A stretch of 7,984 bases of DNA from Alistipes sp. (GTDB lineage: Bacteria > Bacteroidota > Bacteroidia > Bacteroidales > Rikenellaceae): positions 1 through 7,984 of the forward strand of contig JAFOXS010000031.1 of NCBI GenBank assembly GCA_017391665.1. The letters are read 5' to 3'. The notes beneath the pieces are model-generated. The model saw nothing but the letters and a program-made list of their open reading frames with translations. It made no database searches and had not been told where the DNA came from. A program made the translations under genes and the position numbers. The first letter of the stretch is position 1; every line of letters begins with the position of its first letter. Below are positions 1 through 5,302 of the stretch, piece after piece.

Positions 1-344
1 CATACATACTCCTCAAAGAAGTTCTGGAAGGCGTTGCCTACCTGCTCCACCTTCAACTGCTCGGCAAGCGAATCGGCATGCTCGGGGGTGTAGTTGACGG
101 TAAAGAGGGGCTTGGGCTGATACTTCTCGGCCTCCTGCTTCTTCAGTAGTGCCTCCTGCAGTTCGCCCTCGCGGATGCGGTACTCCTCGATTAATGAAGC
201 CAGCGAATCGGTGCGCTGACGCTCAAGTGTGAGCTGCTCCTTTACCGAGAGTTTGCGACGTTTGATGAGCTGTGCATTGGCGGGCAGAACACCACCCAGA
301 CATACGGCAGCGAAAAGTACTATTTTTAAAACTCCTTTGATCAT
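1..344 (-). CDS. Secreted protein, N-terminal part; probable MltD-type lytic transglycosylase (truncated by window edge)
   Basis: The reading frame opens with ATG at 344 and stays open for 114 codons to the window edge, so only the N-terminus is visible. Residues 1-24 form a clear Sec signal peptide: Lys3 and Lys7, a hydrophobic core, and a cleavage site after Ala-Asn-Ala with Gln25 next. Residues about 28-77 are highly charged and predicted to be helical or coiled coil (many Glu, Gln, Lys, Arg). The visible end contains an AFQNFFEEY segment. No catalytic or LysM domain lies inside the window. The call rests on context: from family knowledge, parA-parB-DUF5683 in Bacteroidales is commonly followed by a LysM-containing lytic murein transglycosylase, which cleaves peptidoglycan glycan strands in the periplasm. 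It starts one base after the DUF5683 stop codon, so it belongs to the same operon. The existence of the gene is nearly certain; the product is an inference and could be another envelope protein. Confidence 0.6.
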   Translation of the reverse strand, partial: MIKGVLKIVLFAAVCLGGVLPANAQLIKRRKLSVKEQLTLERQRTDSLASLIEEYRIREGELQEALLKKQEAEKYQPKPLFTVNYTPEHADSLAEQLKVEQVGNAFQNFFEEYV

Positions 345-345
345 G

Positions 346-1545
346 TTAGAATTTGAGGTTTAGGTTGACGCCAAATACGGGATTGGCCTTGTCTATCTGT
401 GTGTATTGATAATCGAACATGGGGTCGAGATCGACCGTCAGATCGTCCGAGATGTCGAAATCCTTCAGGTGTGCATCCACATGTGCATCCACGGCCTGGA
501 AGATATATACTCCAGCCGTGAGCAGGATACTAAGGTCGCGGTTACGACGGTACGAGTCGCGCAGATTCTTGAGGAATGTGGCCGAGTAGCGACCCTGGAA
601 CTCATCCTTGGATACTCCGCCAGGGTAGTTCTCTGGATGCTCGTCGAAGTCGGCACGCAGTGCGTAGGCTGTCTTGAAACGGTTGAATCCGCGATTGTTC
701 CAGTCGATGACATAGATCATCGATGCCATACCTCCCAAAACTATTGGTACCTTCCAGTAGCTCTTGTTGAAGGCCTGTCCGGCGCCGGGGAAGATCAATG
801 ATAGGGTAGTGGCCTTCTTTACATCCGACACGTCGTTCGTAGCGTAGTTCATCGCCGCATCACCCAGGAAGTAGATGTATGATGCCAGAGCAGTACCCAT
901 GAAGATCTGCTTCTTTGTGTTCTCGCGTATCTTCTGTCGTTGCAGAAGGTTCATCTCCTCGGTGCGCGACATGCCATTCTCGAACATTGCCTCCAATTCG
1001 CGTTTTAGCGGCTTGTGGCGGCTGCCAAAGTGGGCTGCAAGTCCTATGGATGTACCTAACGTACCGTAGAGTATTGGTAGTTTCCAGTATTGCTTGTTGT
1101 AGATCTGTCCGTAACCCGGCAGAATGGCCGACGCGATGGTCATGCGCGATAGCGAGAGTGAGTCGCCAAACCACTTTTCGCGCGGGATGATGTTGCCGTT
1201 CTCGTCCAGACGTCCCAGCTCCTTGGCGCGGGCCTTGCGGCGTGCCTCACGAGCTATCGAGTCGGCTATATGCTTGGCCTGTTTTTCGCTTAGACGCTTG
1301 AGCTCGTCGGGAACATTTGCTATCGAATCGGCACGAGCCTGCTCCAGAGAATCAAGGCGTTGTATCAGTATACCACCCTCTACCCGCTGCGTCTTGCCGC
1401 GACGCAGTGCTTGTGCTGAGGCATCGGTATTGATGCACAAAGTGAGAAATACGGCCATCACAACCACGCGTAGCCATCCGCCCGACATCGTGCTGATAGA
1501 TGTCGAGTTGTGTTTGAAGAGTCGATAGCGTGGTGTAGTGTTCAT
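346..1545 (-). CDS. DUF5683 family membrane-associated protein with internally duplicated module
   Basis: 399 residues. A hydrophobic export signal lies at about residues 25-44, ending in Ala-Ser-Ala before Gln45. Residues 46-125 are a charged, coiled-coil-like region with recurrent Asp-Ser-Ile/Leu. Two copies of the family motif follow, PGYGQIYNKQYWKLPI at 143-158 and PGAGQAFNKSYWKVPI at 253-268, each continuing into a hydrophobic segment. The C-terminal YRRNRDLSIL, VDAHVDAHL and FDISDDL segments (332-369) are typical of DUF5683. Family members as I recall them carry one copy in roughly 200-250 residues, so this protein is long. Its function is unknown; association with the inner membrane or envelope is inferred from the hydrophobic hairpins. 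The chosen ATG lies two bases past the parB stop. Met20 (ATG at 1488) is an alternative that gives a more standard signal peptide, and neither start has a Shine-Dalgarno sequence. The position between parB and the probable transglycosylase suggests a link to envelope growth or division, but this is only context. Confidence 0.88.
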   Translation of the reverse strand: MNTTPRYRLFKHNSTSISTMSGGWLRVVVMAVFLTLCINTDASAQALRRGKTQRVEGGILIQRLDSLEQARADSIANVPDELKRLSEKQAKHIADSIAREARRKARAKELGRLDENGNIIPREKWFGDSLSLSRMTIASAILPGYGQIYNKQYWKLPILYGTLGTSIGLAAHFGSRHKPLKRELEAMFENGMSRTEEMNLLQRQKIRENTKKQIFMGTALASYIYFLGDAAMNYATNDVSDVKKATTLSLIFPGAGQAFNKSYWKVPIVLGGMASMIYVIDWNNRGFNRFKTAYALRADFDEHPENYPGGVSKDEFQGRYSATFLKNLRDSYRRNRDLSILLTAGVYIFQAVDAHVDAHLKDFDISDDLTVDLDPMFDYQYTQIDKANPVFGVNLNLKF

Positions 1546-1547
1546 GC

Positions 1548-2426
1548 CTAATTAATCAGGTTCAGGAGTTGTCTGTGGCGAAGACGCTCGATGAAGGTCT
1601 CAATATCTGCATCCGACTGGAAGTCGATGACGATCTTGCCACCGCCATTCTTGCCACGCTTGATGCTGATGTTCTCTGAGAAGTAGGGCTCCAACTGCTC
1701 CACCAGACGAGAGTATGACTCGGGATACTCCTCCTCCAATGCGGGCTCCGCTGTGCTCTGCTCTGACAGTTTGCGAGCCAGCTCCTCCATCTGACGTACC
1801 GACAGGGCCTTCTTAAGGCAACGCTTCAGCGCCCACAGCTGCTGCTCGGCGTCGATGCCTGCGATAGCCTTGGCGTGACCCATCGTGATGAGTCCCTCTT
1901 TTAGAGCGAGCTGCACCTCGTTGGGAAGATTCAGCAGACGCATATAGTTCGACACCGTTGAGCGCTTCTTGCCAACTTTCTCGGCCATAGCCTCCTGCGT
2001 GAGTCCGCACTCCTCAATGAGGCGCTGCATACCCAGAGCGATTTCTATGGCGTTGAGATCCTGTCGCTGGATGTTCTCAACCAGTGCCATGGCGTGCAGG
2101 TTCTCGTCGTCGGCCTCGCGGATGTATGCGGGCAGAGTCTCCAGACCAACGATCTGCGACGCACGCCAGCGACGCTCACCACTGATGATGATATAGCGCG
2201 AGCCGTCACGCTTTACTGTAATGGGCTGAATCACACCTAACTGGCGGATCGATGAGGCCAACTCCTCGAGTGCCTCGTCGTCGAACTGCGTACGGGGCTG
2301 CGTTGGGTTGGGTATAATTTCCGAGATGGCGATTTCGGCCATGTGGTTCATGGGCTTGGCCTTTACCGATACGTTGTCGGTGCCGAAGATGGCATCCAAA
2401 CCACGTCCTAAACCTTTTTGTTTCAT
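1548..2426 (-). CDS. parB: Chromosome-partitioning protein ParB
   Basis: 292 residues, normal length for a chromosomal ParB. The N-terminus carries the KGLGRGLDAIF signature (residues 4-14), the short basic segment that stimulates the ParA ATPase in this family. The N-terminal CTP-binding domain runs from about 32 to 125 and shows the GERRWRA motif (83-89) and the ENIQRQDL motif (117-124), hallmarks of the ParB CTPase that lets the protein clamp and slide on DNA. A helix-turn-helix that reads the parS site follows at about 142-165 (TQEAMAEKVGKKRSTVSNYM), with the conserved GHAKAIAG at 183-190. Residues about 235-292 form the C-terminal dimerisation domain. It acts with ParA in origin segregation and nucleoid organisation. 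The ATG lies three bases after the parA stop, so the two are almost certainly co-transcribed. No convincing parS site was seen in the window. Confidence 0.97.
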   Translation of the reverse strand: MKQKGLGRGLDAIFGTDNVSVKAKPMNHMAEIAISEIIPNPTQPRTQFDDEALEELASSIRQLGVIQPITVKRDGSRYIIISGERRWRASQIVGLETLPAYIREADDENLHAMALVENIQRQDLNAIEIALGMQRLIEECGLTQEAMAEKVGKKRSTVSNYMRLLNLPNEVQLALKEGLITMGHAKAIAGIDAEQQLWALKRCLKKALSVRQMEELARKLSEQSTAEPALEEEYPESYSRLVEQLEPYFSENISIKRGKNGGGKIVIDFQSDADIETFIERLRHRQLLNLIN

Positions 2427-2429
2427 ATC

Positions 2430-3209
2430 TTACTTCGTTTCTTGTTTTGCTTTGCGGTTGCGCTTGATAAACTCCTTGGCCAGCGAGAGGTAGTTAACTG
2501 CTCCCGTAGCCGATGCGTCATAGAGCATGATGGGCTTGCCATGCGATGGTGCCTCGCCAAGACGGATATTGCGCTGGATGACTGTGTCGAACGCCAGCGG
2601 GCCGAAGTGCTCGCGCACCTCCGTTGCCACCTGATTGTTAAGGCGGTTGCGCATGTACATGGTCAGCACGAATCCCTCGATTTCAAGCGCGGGGTTTAGA
2701 CCACTCTTTACGATCTTGATCGTGTTGAGCAACTTGCTCAGACCCTCCAGCGCCAGGTATTCGCACTGTACGGGAATAAGCACCGAGTCGGCCGCCGTAA
2801 GTATATTCACGGTGGTGTAGCCCAGCGATGGCGAGCAGTCGATAAGGATGTAGTCGAACTTGTCGCGTATGGGCTCCAGTACGTTCTTGATTACGTGGTG
2901 GCCATTCTCCATCTTGGGCAGCTCCGTGTCGGCAGCAACAAGGTCGATGCTCGAAGGCAACACCCAGAGCTTCTTTATGTCGGGGCTCTGCAGAATCACC
3001 TCCTCGGCACTTTTTTCGCCTACCAGACACTCGTAAATGCCGTCCAGCTCGATGTCGAAGCCCAGTCCCGATGTGGCATTTGCCTGAGGATCAGCGTCGA
3101 GCAGGAGAACTTTCTTGCCCAGAAGAGCCAGCGATGCGGCCAGATTTATAGCGGTGGTGGTCTTTCCTACTCCACCTTTTTGGTTTGCTAATGCAACTAC
3201 TTTTGACAT
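2430..3209 (-). CDS. parA: Chromosome-partitioning ATPase ParA (Soj type)
   Basis: 259 residues, the usual length of a chromosomal (short, Soj-like) ParA without an N-terminal DNA-binding domain. The deviant Walker A motif KGGVGKTT occupies residues 11-18, with the signature Lys11 and the P-loop Lys16. Walker A' is LLLDADPQAN around Asp40, and Walker B is YILIDCSPS with Asp124. The C-terminal segment with GEAPSHGKPIMLYDA and the Lys/Arg-rich end (FIKRNRKAKQ) also fits the family. ParA binds ATP, dimerises on the nucleoid and is released by ParB, moving the origin region. It is the first gene of the minus-strand operon with parB, DUF5683 and the probable transglycosylase. A promoter (about 3294-3325) and an unusual leader with competing hairpins lie upstream. 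The ATG at 3209 begins directly with the conserved VVALANQKGG strand, which supports this start. Confidence 0.97.
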   Translation of the reverse strand: MSKVVALANQKGGVGKTTTAINLAASLALLGKKVLLLDADPQANATSGLGFDIELDGIYECLVGEKSAEEVILQSPDIKKLWVLPSSIDLVAADTELPKMENGHHVIKNVLEPIRDKFDYILIDCSPSLGYTTVNILTAADSVLIPVQCEYLALEGLSKLLNTIKIVKSGLNPALEIEGFVLTMYMRNRLNNQVATEVREHFGPLAFDTVIQRNIRLGEAPSHGKPIMLYDASATGAVNYLSLAKEFIKRNRKAKQETK

Positions 3210-3262
3210 CTGTGTTTACTTCTCTTTGATGTAAAAAACTCCTCTTGGAGTAAATATTGCAT
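3197..3262 (-). other. Possible 21-codon upstream ORF overlapping the parA start
   Basis: An ATG at 3262 in the predicted parA leader opens a 21-residue frame beginning MQYLLQEEFF and ending at TAG (3199-3197), inside parA codons 4 and 5 in a different frame. It runs through the leader hairpin and across the parA start codon, so its translation could affect hairpin formation and parA initiation. There is no homology evidence and no ribosome-binding signal, and it may well be chance. Confidence 0.15.
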
Positions 3263-3282
3263 AAATATGTAATATTAAGAGG
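3238..3282 (-). promoter_or_regulatory. Attenuator-like alternative hairpins in parA leader
   Basis: In the predicted parA transcript the sequence ACTCC-AAGA-GGAGT (3251-3238) forms a perfect 5-bp hairpin followed at once by five more T residues (3237-3233 are all A on the plus strand), the layout of a weak intrinsic terminator. Its AAGAGG part (3246-3241) can instead pair with CCTCTT (3282-3277) near the start of the leader. That alternative stem is reinforced by two AATATT blocks (3276-3271 and 3258-3253) that can pair with each other. The two folds exclude each other. The stems are short and AT-rich, so regulation is a hypothesis only. Confidence 0.3.
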
Positions 3283-3293
3283 ATATAATCGGA

Positions 3294-3325
3294 CAAAATT
3301 AATGAATTTTAATAAATAAAACAAT
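3294..3325 (-). promoter_or_regulatory. Probable Bacteroidota-type promoter of the parA operon
   Basis: On the minus strand TAATTTTG (3301-3294) is a perfect match to the Bacteroidota sigma-factor -7 consensus TAnnTTTG. Exactly 20 bases upstream lies ATTG (3325-3322), which keeps the TTG core of the -33 consensus TTTG. Transcription would begin at about 3288, leaving an untranslated leader of roughly 80 bases before the parA ATG at 3209. The match is seen directly; promoter activity is inferred from the known consensus. Confidence 0.6.
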
Positions 3326-3342
3326 CTTTGTTGAAAATTGCT

Positions 3343-3350
3343 TAACTTTG
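3343..3350 (+). promoter_or_regulatory. Putative -7 promoter element for the CPBP protease gene
   Basis: TAACTTTG is a perfect match to the Bacteroidota -7 consensus TAnnTTTG and is followed by TGG, as in the promoter before the lipoprotein gene (TATCTTTGTGG). It lies 35 bases before the ATG at 3386. No good -33 TTTG is seen at the expected 19-21 base spacing: the nearest TTTG (3327-3330) is only 12 bases away. This makes it weaker than the parA promoter it lies back to back with. Confidence 0.45.
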
Positions 3351-3385
3351 TGGTCAGTTAAACCAATGATTGTTCCTTTTGTATT

Positions 3386-4288
3386 ATGAGCGAAAATATA
3401 AATAATGACAATATCGTTGGGGGTACTCCCCAATCTGTGACGCCGCAGAAAAAGAGTATGGCAGGCAAGCCGTTTTGGGTTGATGCCATGGTGGTTGTGT
3501 TGCTCTTTATCATTGCCCAGGCTGTGGCAACCGTTGCCTGCATGGCGATGGGACTGCGCATGCCCGGTGTAGCCATGACAACAAGTTTCGATGCCGAAGT
3601 ACTTGAGAATGCCGACTCTATGCAGGCGCGCTTCATTGCCATCACCTATTTGGTATCGATGGTCATCTTCTACATCTCGATGTTCATCTATCAGCGCATG
3701 CGTGGCTGGTCGAGCAAGGGATGGTTTAATATGCGCGGCTGTACTCCCGTGCGTTTGCTGGCGGGTTATCTGCTTATCTGGTGTATAAGCATCGTCGTGG
3801 AGCCTTTGTCGGAGGCGTTGCCTGGCGATCAGGATATGCTCGGTAATGGTGGCTGGCTGCTCTTCTCGTCGGTGCTGCTTGCCCCGATATTTGAGGAGAG
3901 CCTCTTCCGTGGCTATATGACTGGCATTCTGCGTAAGGCATATGGCGGCATGGCGGCATGGATTGTGCCCGCCGTTACATTTGGTGTAATACATGCCATT
4001 CCCTCGGTGGTGATCTCAGCCACATTGATGGGACTGGTGTTGGGATATCTCTATCTTCACTATCGTTCGCTGGGGCTGGTGGTGATGTTGCATGCGATGA
4101 ATAACCTTACGGCATGCTTCCTGCGAATGATGGATATGGGCGATATGACCGTGAGCGGTCTGCTGAGCGAGGGCCCATGGTACTGGGCGCTGTATGCAGT
4201 GTGTGCAGTGGTGCTGGGCGTAACATTTGTGAAGATGTATCGCAATATTTCTGGTATAAAAGTTGAGAATAATACATCTATAGAGTAA
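3386..4288 (+). CDS. CPBP family intramembrane glutamic/metallo endopeptidase (Abi/CAAX protease-like)
   Basis: 300 residues, with a polar N-terminus of about 30 residues and then roughly seven to eight hydrophobic membrane segments (about 31-55, 83-102, 122-140, 156-169, 190-227, 230-247, 265-284). The three CPBP (PF02517) motifs are present in order: EESLFR at 170-175 (Glu170, Glu171, Arg175), FGVIH at 199-203 (His203), and HAMNN at 236-240 (His236, Asn240). All expected active-site residues are therefore intact. The family is related to eukaryotic CAAX prenyl protease Rce1 and in bacteria includes bacteriocin-immunity proteins and membrane-protein processing enzymes; the substrate here is unknown. 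The gene is divergent from parA and is followed after 57 bases by the SurA-like lipoprotein gene, which has its own promoter, so a shared role is not demonstrated. The ATG at 3386 is the first in frame and precedes the polar N-terminal tail. Confidence 0.92.
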   Translation: MSENINNDNIVGGTPQSVTPQKKSMAGKPFWVDAMVVVLLFIIAQAVATVACMAMGLRMPGVAMTTSFDAEVLENADSMQARFIAITYLVSMVIFYISMFIYQRMRGWSSKGWFNMRGCTPVRLLAGYLLIWCISIVVEPLSEALPGDQDMLGNGGWLLFSSVLLAPIFEESLFRGYMTGILRKAYGGMAAWIVPAVTFGVIHAIPSVVISATLMGLVLGYLYLHYRSLGLVVMLHAMNNLTACFLRMMDMGDMTVSGLLSEGPWYWALYAVCAVVLGVTFVKMYRNISGIKVENNTSIE

Positions 4289-4304
4289 TAATATTGCACA
4301 TTGA

Positions 4305-4336
4305 TTCGTTACTTTCAAGTAAAAAGACTATCTTTG
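4305..4336 (+). promoter_or_regulatory. Probable promoter of the SurA-like lipoprotein gene, nearly leaderless
   Basis: TATCTTTG (4329-4336) matches the Bacteroidota -7 consensus TAnnTTTG perfectly. TTCG (4305-4308), 20 bases upstream, is a three-of-four match to the -33 element TTTG. The ATG at 4346 begins only nine bases after the -7 element, so the predicted start of transcription (about 4341-4345) falls at or just before the start codon. This placement rules out the upstream TTG at 4301 as the start codon for transcripts from this promoter. Confidence 0.55.
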
Positions 4337-4345
4337 TGGAATATT

Positions 4346-5212
4346 ATGAGCCGATTGGTAAAAATATTGCTTTTAGCTGCGCTGTTGCCAGTGGTATCGT
4401 GTCGTGAACTTCCGGATTATCTGGTGGGTGACGATACGATTGCTCGTGTTGGTCGCAATGAGTTGTCGATCAACGAAATCAGCGAAATTATGCCCGCTAA
4501 CCTCAAGGGCGAGGATAGCGTGACATATGTAAGACAGTATGTCGATCGCTGGATTGTCCGCCAGCTCAAAGTTGAGGAGGCCGATCGCCTGTTCTCCACC
4601 TCGGAGCGCGAGATTGAGCGTCTGGTGGAGGAGTATCGTCAGACTCTGCTCAGCAGCCGTGTGGATCAGCACTATGTATCGGCACAGACTACAGCCGAGG
4701 TAACTGATGAAGATGTGGCGGAGTATTACAACACCCATAAGTCAGACTTCCTGCTCGACCGCACTCTTGTCAAGGGCCGTATTCTCTGCTACGATGACTC
4801 TTATCGCCAGAGCAAGCGACTCCTCGAGCAGATGCGTAAGGCATCTACCTCGCAGACCGAGGACAAGACTTTCTCGGATATGTGCGAGAAGAACGGATTC
4901 CTGCTTATCGACAACCGCTCGGAGTGGATTAACTTCGTCGATTTCCTTACCAATCTCCCCACAACACGCACACAGGATTACGAGCCTCTGCTCGACAAGA
5001 TGGGCATCCAGCAGATGGAGGCCAACGGCTTGCGCTATCTGTTCGACTTTACGTCGGTATGCCGCAAGGGCGATGTGGCTCCGCTGGAGGTGGTGGCCGA
5101 GAATATACGCCGTATCCTCACTACGCAGCGCCGTAGCGAGATCGTGAAGTCGCACGAGGAGGCAATCCGCTCGCAGGCCGAGGCCGAGGGTCATGTGAAG
5201 GTGTATAAGTAG
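4346..5212 (+). CDS. SurA-like periplasmic chaperone lipoprotein (PpiC-related, apparently non-catalytic)
   Basis: 288 residues from the ATG at 4346. The frame extends upstream to a TTG at 4301, but the ATG begins a textbook lipoprotein signal: Arg3, Lys6, the hydrophobic core ILLLAALLP, and lipobox Val-Val-Ser-Cys with Cys19 as the lipidated residue. Residues about 28-118 resemble the SurA N-terminal chaperone region (IARVGRNELSINEI, then long amphipathic helices). A PpiC-like segment starts near 124 (AEYYNTHKSDFLL, LVKGRIL), but the Gly-Gly and histidine motifs of an active parvulin are missing. It probably holds unfolded outer-membrane proteins while anchored to a membrane. From family knowledge, Bacteroidales usually carry a run of such proteins ahead of an OstA-like gene, as here. 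It has its own promoter directly upstream and is followed, after 90 bases with two hairpins, by the two-parvulin SurA-like gene. Confidence 0.85.
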   Translation: MSRLVKILLLAALLPVVSCRELPDYLVGDDTIARVGRNELSINEISEIMPANLKGEDSVTYVRQYVDRWIVRQLKVEEADRLFSTSEREIERLVEEYRQTLLSSRVDQHYVSAQTTAEVTDEDVAEYYNTHKSDFLLDRTLVKGRILCYDDSYRQSKRLLEQMRKASTSQTEDKTFSDMCEKNGFLLIDNRSEWINFVDFLTNLPTTRTQDYEPLLDKMGIQQMEANGLRYLFDFTSVCRKGDVAPLEVVAENIRRILTTQRRSEIVKSHEEAIRSQAEAEGHVKVYK

Positions 5213-5224
5213 AGTTGGGACGTT

Positions 5225-5247
5225 GGACACTACATGAGAGTGTTTTT
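5225..5247 (+). terminator. Weak intrinsic terminator-like hairpin after the lipoprotein gene
   Basis: ACACT (5227-5231) and AGTGT (5239-5243) form a 5-bp stem around a 7-base loop, extendable by two G-U pairs (5226 with 5244, 5225 with 5245). A run of five T residues (5243-5247) follows. It sits 12 bases after the lipoprotein stop codon. The stem is short, so termination is probably partial at best. Confidence 0.35.
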
Positions 5248-5263
5248 AAGCCCGCTGGGGCTT
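5248..5263 (+). promoter_or_regulatory. GC-rich hairpin between lipoprotein and SurA-like genes
   Basis: AAGCCC (5248-5253), loop GCTG, GGGCTT (5258-5263) is a perfect 6-bp stem directly after the preceding hairpin's T run. No T run follows it on either strand, so it is not a standard terminator. It could be a processing or stability element in a shared transcript, or part of a regulatory site before the SurA-like gene. Function unknown. Confidence 0.35.
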
Positions 5264-5302
5264 GCAATATAGTTTGAAAATAAAAAGGATAAAGAGATAT
5301 TT

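Noticed and set aside
406..801. 131-codon plus-strand frame across the DUF5683 gene
   Set aside because: It is antisense to the well-supported DUF5683 coding region; no domain, signal peptide or promoter supports it.
3299..3994. 231-codon minus-strand open frame opposite the CPBP protease gene
   Set aside because: It is antisense to a gene with intact family motifs, is rich in His, Arg and Thr as expected of a reverse-strand shadow, and has no recognisable domain or signal.
4289..4328. Possible terminator after the CPBP protease gene
   Set aside because: Only a tiny ACTT-TC-AAGT palindrome without a stable stem or T run is present.
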